Source of the DNA: UBA3263 sp964586765
Lineage (GTDB): Bacteria; Bacteroidota; Bacteroidia; Bacteroidales; Muribaculaceae
NCBI GenBank assembly: GCA_964586765.1
Contig: CAZPHN010000034.1
Coordinates: 1 to 25,280, forward strand
Direction of reading: 5' to 3'
DNA length: 25,280 bases
Under the pieces are notes generated by a model that made no database searches, was not told where the DNA came from, and worked only from the letters and a program-made list of their open reading frames with translations. This document shows positions 1-6,044 of this stretch, in pieces (position 1 is the first letter of the stretch; each line of letters starts with the position of its first letter). The translations under genes were made by a program, and so were the position numbers.

Positions 1-242
1 GAAAGGAGTGTCTTTTCAAGAGTCTCCTTATTCATCAAGTTCTTGCTGATAGCATCCCCAATAGAAGACGCTATCCTTGATTTTTCTTTCGGTATAAGTC
101 CCGGAGTAAACGGAATCTTAACTCCGAAGATACTTTTTGCTGTCCTCGGACGGAACAACATCCTAATCGCAATGTCATTGGTGATATACCCAATCACAGC
201 ACCAATCAATGGTCGAGCAATCAATGTGGCGATTTCAATCAT
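1..242 (-). CDS. DUF445 family membrane protein (5' part only, runs off the left edge)
   Basis: About 80 N-terminal residues are visible on the minus strand, beginning MIEIATLIARPLIGAVIGY. An N-terminal hydrophobic stretch is followed by motifs that match my recollection of the DUF445 (YheB-like) family: ITNDIAIRMLFRPR near residues 20-33 and PFTPGLIPKEKSRI near 45-58. The family is membrane-associated and of unknown biochemical function. The start ATG (242-240) overlaps the stop codon of the upstream upxY-type gene as ATGA, so the two are probably translationally coupled in one operon. It would then be under the same invertible promoter at about 0.9 kb. The gene is truncated by the window edge, so its length and the genes beyond are unknown. 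Family assignment is fairly sure; a role in a surface-polysaccharide or other phase-variable locus is inference. Confidence 0.8.
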   Translation of the reverse strand, partial: MIEIATLIARPLIGAVIGYITNDIAIRMLFRPRTAKSIFGVKIPFTPGLIPKEKSRIASSIGDAISKNLMNKETLEKTLL

Positions 243-820
243 TTTGCGTGCAACAGTTCTAAATCTGATGAATTGACAGATGCCTTTGCGCCACCAAGTA
301 AATCAATCGTGATAATAATGAAGGATTGACCATCGGATGTACGTTGTACAACCCCTTCAAGACCTGCAAGATGACCGCGTACAACTTTGACCACGTCCAA
401 CACCTTGAAATTTCCCTGAACAAACACAACAGGCTCATCGGATTCATTAAGCATGAACTTGAGTTGTTCAATTTGCTTGCTTGGAATATGTGCTGGCGTT
501 TTTTGTCCGGGTAATGTTAGAATCCTTATAACAAGTGGATGCTTTTTAATCGCCAATATATCTTCCTCGGTTGAAACCTTGGCAAAAATAATCATAGGAA
601 TAACTATCACATCAACTTTTTTCTTGCGATCACTCCACTGTTTGATGACTGTTTGAGTCGGTGCATAAGTCTCAATATTAGGATTTTTTGCCAACTCACT
701 CGCTGCTTTCTTCTCGCTTTTGGGTCGAGTATAGACCGCAATCCAAAAGCCTGAACGCGCTTCGCGTTCGTCAGTCCCATTGACTGCCGAACCACACGAA
801 CAAGAAAAGCTGCCGTTCAT
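239..820 (-). CDS. UpxY-type transcription antiterminator (NusG paralogue)
   Basis: 193-residue NusG-like protein. An NGN-type domain begins at about residue 25 (FWIAVYTRPKSEKKAASEL) and runs to about 110. A KOW-like segment lies near residues 140-160 (FKVLDVVKVVRGHLAGLEG). This size and layout fit the UpxY family, in which each protein is encoded first in a long operon (classically a Bacteroides capsule locus) and prevents premature termination in the 5' untranslated region of that operon. The promoter lies about 60 bp upstream inside a repeat-bounded, probably invertible segment, so expression is likely ON/OFF phase-variable. The transcript leader contains the left repeat, which can fold as a 6-bp hairpin. 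The next gene is DUF445, joined by an ATGA overlap; no UpxZ-like gene is visible between them. A general NusG is unlikely given the position and divergent sequence. Confidence 0.85.
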   Translation of the reverse strand: MNGSFSCSCGSAVNGTDEREARSGFWIAVYTRPKSEKKAASELAKNPNIETYAPTQTVIKQWSDRKKKVDVIVIPMIIFAKVSTEEDILAIKKHPLVIRILTLPGQKTPAHIPSKQIEQLKFMLNESDEPVVFVQGNFKVLDVVKVVRGHLAGLEGVVQRTSDGQSFIIITIDLLGGAKASVNSSDLELLHAK

Positions 821-851
821 TTTGTCGATATAATAGTTAGTCTAAGTACAT

Positions 852-868
852 ATCTCTAAATAAGAGAT
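852..868 (+). repeat. Left inverted repeat of the invertible element
   Basis: atctctaaataagagat; its exact reverse complement occurs at 1047-1063. The site is itself a dyad: 6-bp arms (atctct / agagat) around a 5-nt asymmetric centre (aaata). That is the architecture of a tyrosine-recombinase core site, with two monomer-binding arms and a crossover spacer that sets the direction of recombination. Flanking bases do not match the other copy, so the repeat is sharply delimited. It also lies in the upxY leader RNA. Confidence 0.85.
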
Positions 869-881
869 AAATTCTTGGGTA

Positions 882-913
882 CAAATATACAATTTTTTTT
901 TAATTGTTACAAA
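882..913 (-). promoter_or_regulatory. Phase-variable promoter of upxY (ON orientation)
   Basis: Read on the minus strand: -33 TTTG (913-910), a 20-nt spacer, -7 TATATTTG (889-882). This is a full match to the Bacteroidales housekeeping consensus TTTG-N19-21-TAnnTTTG. Transcription would start near 875, giving a leader of about 55 nt before the upxY ATG at 820. It is the only full match on either strand inside the repeat-bounded segment. Confidence 0.85.
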
Positions 914-1046
914 TAATGTATCAAAAATTAAATTACGCATAAATTAATCTATACCAGTATTGGTCCTATTCTGTCAATTTGTTTTGTAACGCATGATAAC
1001 AAAGGAATATTAAATTCTAAATATCAACGAATTAAAGTTCATCCCA

Positions 1047-1063
1047 ATCTCTTATTTAGAGAT
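1047..1063 (-). repeat. Right inverted repeat of the invertible element
   Basis: atctcttatttagagat, the perfect reverse complement of 852-868. Because the arms are shared and only the 5-nt centre is asymmetric, the two copies are inverted relative to each other through the centre alone. This predicts inversion rather than excision. The repeat sits 54 bp from the stop codon of the recombinase gene. Confidence 0.85.
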
Positions 1064-1117
1064 TTGGATAGAAAACAAACAATAAAACACCAATCTCCGC
1101 AGGGAGTGGGGCGGTTA

Positions 1118-2321
1118 CTAAAGACACCTTAGGATTATGGAATTTGCCTTGTCAACGATTGATGTGTCAAGGCTTGCAAGATAAATTTGGGTTGTTGCCT
1201 CGCTGTTATGCCCCATCCCTTCGCTGATTACAGATATTGGTATTCTTTTTGCTTTAGCTACTGATGCCCAGCTATGTCTTGCAACATAAAGTGTTAGCGG
1301 TATAGTGATTCCAACTTTTTTGGCAACCTTTTTCAAATTACGATTAATGTTATATCCCACGTTACGATAGACACTCCGCTCATTGACGCCTTTGTTTCGA
1401 ATTATCGGGAGAAGATAATTACTGGAGTTTTCTGGGTACTTGTTTAAAAGTGCCTGCATCTCCTTTGTCCACTCAATGACCAACTGCTGACCTGTTTTTC
1501 GCCTACGATATATGACGTACCCGTCTGTAAGATCAGTCTTACGTAAGTATGTCATATCTATAAAGCTCATCCCCCTAAGCATGAAACTCATCATGAACAT
1601 ATCCCTTGCAAAATCCAGCTCGGGATTATGTGATAAGTCAAGACCTCTTATCTTCTTTATGACAGGAAGTGGCAACGCTCGCTTGACAGTCTTGTCAATC
1701 CCGGTATATACATTACGAAATGGTTTGCGGTTCTCAATGATTTCATCATCAACGGCTCGGTTATATGCCGCACGAAGAATACGTGTATAAAAAGATGTGG
1801 TATTTGGTGTGACACCTCTCTGCTGAAGCCAAGCCTCATATTCTTCCATGATCTCTGAATTAAGGCAATCAAGCATAATATCCTCGCCCTTGCGGAATTT
1901 ATTAAAGCTATTGAGGGTTGCGGTATATGTTTCAGATGTTCTGGTTTTACCATTTTGTTTCAACCTGATTATTATGCGCTCCATAAAATTAAAAAGACTG
2001 TAATCGTTAGTATAGCGGTTGAATTTATCAATCACGTCATCCGCAGTATATGGCAAACCATTATTATCTAATTGACGGATAATCTTTTTAATGCGTTCAG
2101 TATCCCATCGGATATGGTCACTAATTGATAGGATAAAGGATTTACGTTCGTTTTCCTCTGTGGTAGTAACCATAGAGCATTTTTTCATCCCATTCTTGCG
2201 TGAGAATATGATAATCCGTAAAAAGTTGCCGGGTATTTCTTTCATGAATAATCTGATAGTAGATTGTTCCCTCGTGATCAACGATAGTTGAGGGTCGGAA
2301 CTTAATTTTTATTGAAGCCAT
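1118..2321 (-). CDS. Tyrosine-type site-specific recombinase (probable promoter invertase), one-base frameshift
   Basis: About 400 residues if one base is removed. The N-terminal arm-type DNA-binding domain starts at MASIKIKFRPS (ATG 2321-2319) and reads to ILTQEWDEK. The rest (core-binding and catalytic domains) reads in another frame, open from 2281 to the stop. Catalytic landmarks: Arg in FMLRGMSF, Lys in RRRKTGQ, the YVARHSW box (Tyr replaces the usual His of HxxR, as is common in Bacteroidales relatives), His in GMGHNS, and the Tyr nucleophile in IYLAS near the C-terminus. Length and sequence style match recombinases encoded beside upxY genes in Bacteroides capsule loci, so it probably inverts the adjacent 852-1063 element. 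The break falls in an A6 run (plus-strand T2180-2185); five As would restore EWDEKCSMVTT. It could be an assembly error, a real inactivating mutation, or a tolerated slip. A shortened catalytic protein from an internal start is possible. Confidence 0.85.
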
Positions 2322-2404
2322 GTGAATTGTAAGTTTGAAATATTGTATCCACTCGTGACAGCTGTAGGGCAATGAATTACATAATTTTAGTCGGTTTCAT
2401 ACTG

Positions 2405-2412
2405 CAAATTTA
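2405..2412 (-). promoter_or_regulatory. -7 box of the recombinase gene
   Basis: TAAATTTG on the minus strand, about 84 bp before the recombinase ATG at 2321. It lies in the left arm of the 18-bp dyad. The -33 position is not recognisable. It is the mirror image of the lipoprotein -7 box. Confidence 0.45.
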
Positions 2413-2455
2413 CTAAAATTTAGCGAGCTAAGCACTGAAATCCAAATATTTTGAG

Positions 2456-2463
2456 TAACTTTG
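2456..2463 (+). promoter_or_regulatory. -7 box of the lipoprotein / S41 peptidase operon
   Basis: TAACTTTG followed by CA, a full match to the Bacteroidales -7 consensus, about 67 bp before the lipoprotein ATG. No good TTTG lies at the expected 20-bp upstream position, so activity may need an activator binding within the surrounding 18-bp dyad. Confidence 0.5.
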
Positions 2464-2529
2464 CAGTATGAGAGCTTTCTCATATAAACATAAACTCTAA
2501 ATTGAGCCAACAAGAGGCTGAAATATAAA

Positions 2530-2919
2530 ATGAAAAAACTGTTATTAATCTTTTCCTTCATAGCCTGTATTATTATGACGGGGTGCAGTAATGATGATGA
2601 GCCTAAGGTGGAACTGTCGGCTGAGTATCTTGAGGCTACAACGTGGGATGCCGAGCTTACGGGTTCTGCATATCCTGACCACACTCCGATTTCGGCTCAC
2701 TTTATCATGCAATTTATTTCCAAGGAGTCCGGTAAATGTATTCCGGCATATGATGACGATTCATACGACGGCTCGTTCAGATACAGTATTACAAAGGATA
2801 TGATTACGTTTAACGGCGCGTTTGTCGGGAACTGGACGGTTACGGAACGCACAACAAAGAAGATGGTTCTGCAAGCCTATCTTCCAAACGAATTTAGTTT
2901 GGTGCTGACAAAAAAATAG
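2530..2919 (+). CDS. Small surface-exposed lipoprotein of unknown function
   Basis: 129 residues. A type II signal peptide (MKKLLLIFSFIACIIMTGC) puts the lipidated Cys at residue 19. The following SNDDEPK is Ser plus acidic residues, which resembles the lipoprotein export signal that sends Bacteroidetes lipoproteins to the outer face of the outer membrane. The mature part (about 110 residues) alternates short hydrophobic and polar stretches ending FSLVLTKK, suggestive of a small beta-rich, lipocalin-like fold; no family is recognised with confidence. It is 20 bp upstream of the S41 peptidase gene and shares its promoter region, so the two probably form an operon. Function unknown; surface location is inferred from the signal. 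Confidence 0.85.
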   Translation: MKKLLLIFSFIACIIMTGCSNDDEPKVELSAEYLEATTWDAELTGSAYPDHTPISAHFIMQFISKESGKCIPAYDDDSYDGSFRYSITKDMITFNGAFVGNWTVTERTTKKMVLQAYLPNEFSLVLTKK

Positions 2920-2939
2920 CCAATAAGACTGATGGCATA

Positions 2940-4271
2940 ATGAGAAAGGTCATTATTTCTTTGGTTTTACTCAGTTCTTTAGTTTTTATACCCCGGACTA
3001 AGGCTGATACTACAACTGAGGAGAGGGTTTATATTCTTTCAACGGTCTGGAGAAATGTGAGGGATAATTTCGCGTTTCCGCAACATTTTGAGAAGGTCAA
3101 TCCCGACAGTCTGTTTAAGGCTTTCTTGCCTAAGGTAATGAATGCCGAAAGCGAACAGGAATTCTCGCGCTTAATGACGGAGTTTCTCGCTAAATTCGAT
3201 GATGGGCATACACGCTTCTTTGCCGAATCACAGACAGCAACCGTTCCCATTAAATTTATCGGATTAGATAACAAGGTATATGTCAGGAATATAGGGAAAG
3301 AATTTGCCAAGAGAATACCTGTCGGCAGTCAGCTCGTTAAAATTGACGGTGAGCCGGTTAGGGATTTTCTTGAGGCAAATATCTTTCCATATGTTGCCGC
3401 CCCCAATGATGACTGGAAGTTTCGTAAGTCGTTGGACTCATTTTTGAGTGGAGAAGCTGACACGGAGGTAAGTCTGGAATTCCTTACGCCTGAAAATAAG
3501 GTTGAGATACTTGCTCTCAACCGCATGGAGCCCAAGAGCATGGAGTCCTATGAATGGGACACTCCAATAGACAGCAGGGCTGCGTATGTGGAAAAGATGC
3601 CCGGAAATATCGCATATATGCGGATGGCTGATTTCACTAAGCCTGATGAGGTCAATAAGGTGTTTATCGGGAATATACCATTTTTCCGTGAGGCGAAAGG
3701 CGTAATCTTTGATATCCGGGGAAATCGTGGTGGCACCGATGAAAGTTGGAATCCTTCGGTATTTGATTATATAGCTCCGGCAGATAAAGACCAAATGGCA
3801 GCCTTTGTTCTGAAGTGCCGTATCGCCCATACCGCATTTCAGGAGTATGGCACTCAAGTTCCACAGCTGAAAGATTTCGTCAATGAAACGGCAATGGAAA
3901 TTGTAAGGACGGACGGCAGTTATTTCAGCCAGATACCTGACTCTTTGAAAATCAAAAGTCCGATAGTGGTTCTGACTGACGGATATACCGGTTCTGCGGC
4001 AGAAGATTTTGCCATAACAGTGAAAAATCTGCAATTAGCTACGTTGGTCGGTACTCATACTGCGGGTGGAATCTCGCATCCCCGATATTTTGACTTGCCC
4101 AATGGATATAGTTACGGATTATCGACCTGTGCTTATTTCAATCCTGACGGCACAAGCATCATAGAAACAGGCATTATTCCCGATGTGGAAGTTGAGTACA
4201 CCATCAATGACTTGATAAATGGCAAGGACTCTCAACTTGACAAAGTGTTGGAGATATTACAGCGAAAATAA
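2940..4271 (+). CDS. S41 family peptidase (tail-specific / CtpA-like), secreted
   Basis: 443 residues with an N-terminal signal peptide (hydrophobic residues 4-17, likely cleaved near Ala22). An N-terminal helical region ends in FDDGHTRFF (86-94), the DDGH motif typical of tricorn/CtpA-like S41 enzymes. The S41 catalytic core has FDIRGNRGG (257-265, oxyanion loop) and the nucleophile Ser352 in GYTGSAAEDF, followed by GTHTAGG (371-377). Such enzymes cut exported proteins in the periplasm or at the outer membrane. Its partner gene is a surface lipoprotein, so a shared role at the cell envelope is plausible; the substrate is unknown. No obvious full PDZ signature was recognised, although the 110-200 stretch could hold a divergent one. 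Family assignment is firm. Confidence 0.9.
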   Translation: MRKVIISLVLLSSLVFIPRTKADTTTEERVYILSTVWRNVRDNFAFPQHFEKVNPDSLFKAFLPKVMNAESEQEFSRLMTEFLAKFDDGHTRFFAESQTATVPIKFIGLDNKVYVRNIGKEFAKRIPVGSQLVKIDGEPVRDFLEANIFPYVAAPNDDWKFRKSLDSFLSGEADTEVSLEFLTPENKVEILALNRMEPKSMESYEWDTPIDSRAAYVEKMPGNIAYMRMADFTKPDEVNKVFIGNIPFFREAKGVIFDIRGNRGGTDESWNPSVFDYIAPADKDQMAAFVLKCRIAHTAFQEYGTQVPQLKDFVNETAMEIVRTDGSYFSQIPDSLKIKSPIVVLTDGYTGSAAEDFAITVKNLQLATLVGTHTAGGISHPRYFDLPNGYSYGLSTCAYFNPDGTSIIETGIIPDVEVEYTINDLINGKDSQLDKVLEILQRK

Positions 4272-4334
4272 TTCGTTCATCCTATAAGCAGTTGAGGTTG
4301 GGACGCTTGACGGCTTCTCAAGGTGTTGAGAATA

Positions 4335-4440
4335 AGGAAAAGATTAAGGCACCTCAAGCCGAAGCCGGGTGCCTTGACATCCTTATTAGAGTGCAGATAT
4401 AGCGACATTCTCAAAAGAGAAGCCTATACGGGCACTAAAT
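4335..4440 (-). ncRNA. Candidate small RNA (or leader of a 43-residue peptide) in the S41-ffh gap
   Basis: The 387-bp gap between the S41 peptidase and ffh contains a complete minus-strand promoter whose transcript would start near 4440. About 65 nt later comes a strong hairpin (aaggcacc / ggtgcctt, 4375-4368 with 4353-4346) capped by ggcTTCGgct, a C(UUCG)G tetraloop, and followed by the T-rich aatcttttcctt, which looks like an intrinsic terminator. That defines a transcript of about 105 nt with no annotated gene. Alternatively an ORF of 43 codons (4408-4277, MSLYLHSNKDVKAPGFGLRC...) starts 32 nt into the transcript, but it reads through the hairpin. No known RNA family was recognised; it does not show the SRP RNA apical motif despite lying beside ffh. 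Confidence 0.4.
4346..4375 (-). terminator. UUCG-capped terminator-like hairpin
   Basis: 8-bp perfect stem aaggcacc/ggtgcctt with an inner ggc-TTCG-gct cap on the minus strand, followed by a T-rich run on that strand. On the plus strand the following sequence (gacatcctt) is less T-rich but could still end the S41 transcript. It is nested within larger dyads (aataagg 4331-4337 / ccttatt 4381-4387; ggcttctc 4312-4319 / gagaagcc 4417-4424). Confidence 0.55.
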
Positions 4441-4446
4441 CAAGTG

Positions 4447-4477
4447 CAAATATAGTGCATTTAGATGATATGACAAA
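4447..4477 (-). promoter_or_regulatory. Orphan minus-strand promoter
   Basis: Minus strand: TTTG (4477-4474), 19-nt spacer, TATATTTG (4454-4447), a full consensus match. It points away from ffh, into the structured gap, with no minus-strand gene of normal size downstream. It is the main reason for proposing a small RNA here. Confidence 0.6.
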
Positions 4478-4609
4478 ATTCGCGTGTTGATGATGCAAAG
4501 ATACAAATTTATCCGGATGTACAGAAATCAGTTGTAATACATATAGACAATCCGATTGGAGAATATGGAGCGGCACGGCGGGCGGTAGGCTGTTGTTCAA
4601 AATAGGGGG

Positions 4610-4640
4610 TTGCAGAAGTGGCAAAAAATGCGTAAATTTG
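4610..4640 (+). promoter_or_regulatory. Promoter of the ffh operon
   Basis: TTG (4610-4612), 20-nt spacer, TAAATTTG (4633-4640). The expected start is about 12 nt before the ffh ATG, so the leader is very short. It is the only clear promoter found ahead of the eight-gene run ffh to ligA. Confidence 0.75.
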
Positions 4641-4658
4641 CGCAAAAATAGATAGACT

Positions 4659-6023
4659 ATGTTTGAAAATTTAAGCGAAAGACTTGAACGAAGTTTCAAG
4701 ATACTCAAAGGCGAAGGAAAAATAACCGAAATCAATGTAGCGGAGACTATGCGCGACGTGCGCCGCGCACTTTTAGACGCTGACGTTAACTATAAAGTAG
4801 CAAAGCAGTTTACGGACACTGTCAAGGCGAAGGCTCTCGGTCAGAATGTGCTGACCTCGGTGAAGCCGAAGGAGCAGATGGTCAAGATTGTCCATGATGA
4901 ACTTGCCGAGCTGATGGGTGGCGATGCCGCCAAGTTTAATGTGACCGGGTCGCCGGCGATTGTGCTGATGAGCGGTCTGCAGGGTTCAGGTAAGACTACC
5001 TTTTCAGGAAAATTAGCCCGAAAGTATAAGAGCGAGCAGGGTAAACGTCCGTTGCTCGTAGCGTGTGACGTTTACCGTCCAGCGGCTATTGACCAGTTGA
5101 AGGTTGTTGGCGAACAGATTGACGTTCCAGTATACACCGAGCCGGGCGAGATGGATCCGGTCAAGATTGCGCTTAATGGTGTGGCACACGCCAAGGCAAA
5201 TCATTATGACTTTGTGATTGTCGATACCGCCGGCAGACTGGCTGTCGATGAGAAGATGATGCAGGAGATGGAGTCGCTGAAAAAGGCTCTCAATCCTCAG
5301 GAAATCCTCTTCGTAGTCGACGCAATGACCGGTCAGGATGCCGTTAATACCGCTAAGGCGTTTAATGACCGACTTGACTTTGACGGCGTGGTGCTGACCA
5401 AACTTGACGGCGATACCCGAGGCGGTGCGGCATTGTCAATCCGCACGGTGGTCAACAAGCCGATTAAGTTTGTGGGTCGTGGCGAAAAGATGGATGCTAT
5501 CGACGTTTTCCATCCGTCGCGAATGGCTGACCGTATTCTCGGCATGGGTGATATTGTTTCACTTGTAGAGAAGGCTCAGGCTGAATTCGATGAAAAGCAG
5601 GCGCGCGAATTGGAGCGCAAGATTGCCCGCAATAAGTTTGACTTCAACGACTTCCTTGACCAAATCAAGCGCATTGAGAAAATGGGCTCGCTTAAAGATA
5701 TCGCCTCGATGATTCCGGGATTGGGTAAAGCCATCAAAGACGTTGAAATCAAGGATGATGCATTCAAGGGCATTAAGGCTATCATTTCATCAATGACGGA
5801 GGAGGAAAGGACAAACCCCGACATTATCAAGGGCTCCCGCCGTCAGCGTATTGCACGCGGTTCGGGCACAGACCTGACCGAAGTAAACAAGTTGCTCAAG
5901 CAGTTTGATGAGATGCGCAAGATGATGAAGGCGGCATCAGGAATGAAAAATCCCGCGCAGATGATGAAAGCCGCACGTCAGATGCAGCAGATGCGCGCCA
6001 TGGGCGGAATGCGTCGCCGTTAA
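4659..6023 (+). CDS. ffh: Signal recognition particle protein Ffh (SRP54 GTPase)
   Basis: 454 residues, normal length. The N domain helical bundle is residues 1-85. The G domain follows with G1 GLQGSGKTT (106-114), DVYRPAA (137-143), DTAGR (189-193) and TKLDGD (247-252). The C-terminal M domain (about 300-454) ends in the Met-rich tail KMMKAASGMKNPAQMMKAAR and MRRR. Ffh binds 4.5S/SRP RNA and the signal sequence of nascent membrane proteins, and with FtsY delivers ribosomes to the Sec/YidC machinery. It is first in a same-strand run with folD 21 bp downstream. All GTPase motifs are intact. Confidence 0.98.
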   Translation: MFENLSERLERSFKILKGEGKITEINVAETMRDVRRALLDADVNYKVAKQFTDTVKAKALGQNVLTSVKPKEQMVKIVHDELAELMGGDAAKFNVTGSPAIVLMSGLQGSGKTTFSGKLARKYKSEQGKRPLLVACDVYRPAAIDQLKVVGEQIDVPVYTEPGEMDPVKIALNGVAHAKANHYDFVIVDTAGRLAVDEKMMQEMESLKKALNPQEILFVVDAMTGQDAVNTAKAFNDRLDFDGVVLTKLDGDTRGGAALSIRTVVNKPIKFVGRGEKMDAIDVFHPSRMADRILGMGDIVSLVEKAQAEFDEKQARELERKIARNKFDFNDFLDQIKRIEKMGSLKDIASMIPGLGKAIKDVEIKDDAFKGIKAIISSMTEEERTNPDIIKGSRRQRIARGSGTDLTEVNKLLKQFDEMRKMMKAASGMKNPAQMMKAARQMQQMRAMGGMRRR

Positions 6024-6044
6024 ATATTAAAAAAATCAATCATT

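Larger units (their letters stand above)
852..1063. other. Probable invertible promoter element (phase switch) upstream of upxY
   Basis: A 178-bp AT-rich segment (869-1046) is bounded by a perfect 17-bp inverted repeat. It contains a single complete Bacteroidales promoter, pointing at upxY in this orientation. Inversion would turn that promoter toward the 3' end of the recombinase gene and silence upxY. The tyrosine recombinase gene lies directly on the other side, as is usual for self-switching surface loci in Bacteroides. Seen directly: the repeats, the promoter and the gene order. Inferred: that the segment really inverts. Confidence 0.8.
2397..2471. repeat. 18-bp inverted repeat carrying mirror-image promoter -7 boxes
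   Basis: Left arm 2397-2414 (tcatactgcaaatttact) matches the reverse complement of right arm 2454-2471 at 17 of 18 positions, with 39 bp between. Each arm contains a perfect TAnnTTTG box pointing outward: TAAATTTG toward the recombinase gene (2412-2405, minus) and TAACTTTG toward the lipoprotein gene (2456-2463, plus). The expected -33 positions of both fall at the dyad centre, where no clear TTTG is seen. It reads as a symmetric divergent promoter or operator, or a second small recombination substrate. Confidence 0.7.

Noticed and set aside
43..276. Plus-strand 77-codon hydrophobic ORF at the left edge
   Set aside because: It is antisense to the DUF445 coding sequence, which has clear family motifs and an ATGA link to upxY.
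1095..1106. ctcc-gcag-ggag hairpin after the recombinase stop, followed on the minus strand by a T-rich run
   Set aside because: A 4-bp stem is too weak to call a terminator.
1118..2281. Recombinase gene starting at the ATG at 2281
   Set aside because: Its first 28 or so residues are out-of-frame noise; the true N-terminal arm domain is encoded from 2321 in the other frame.
3438..4034. 198-codon minus-strand ORF opposite the S41 peptidase gene
   Set aside because: Antisense to catalytic-core coding sequence and without family features.
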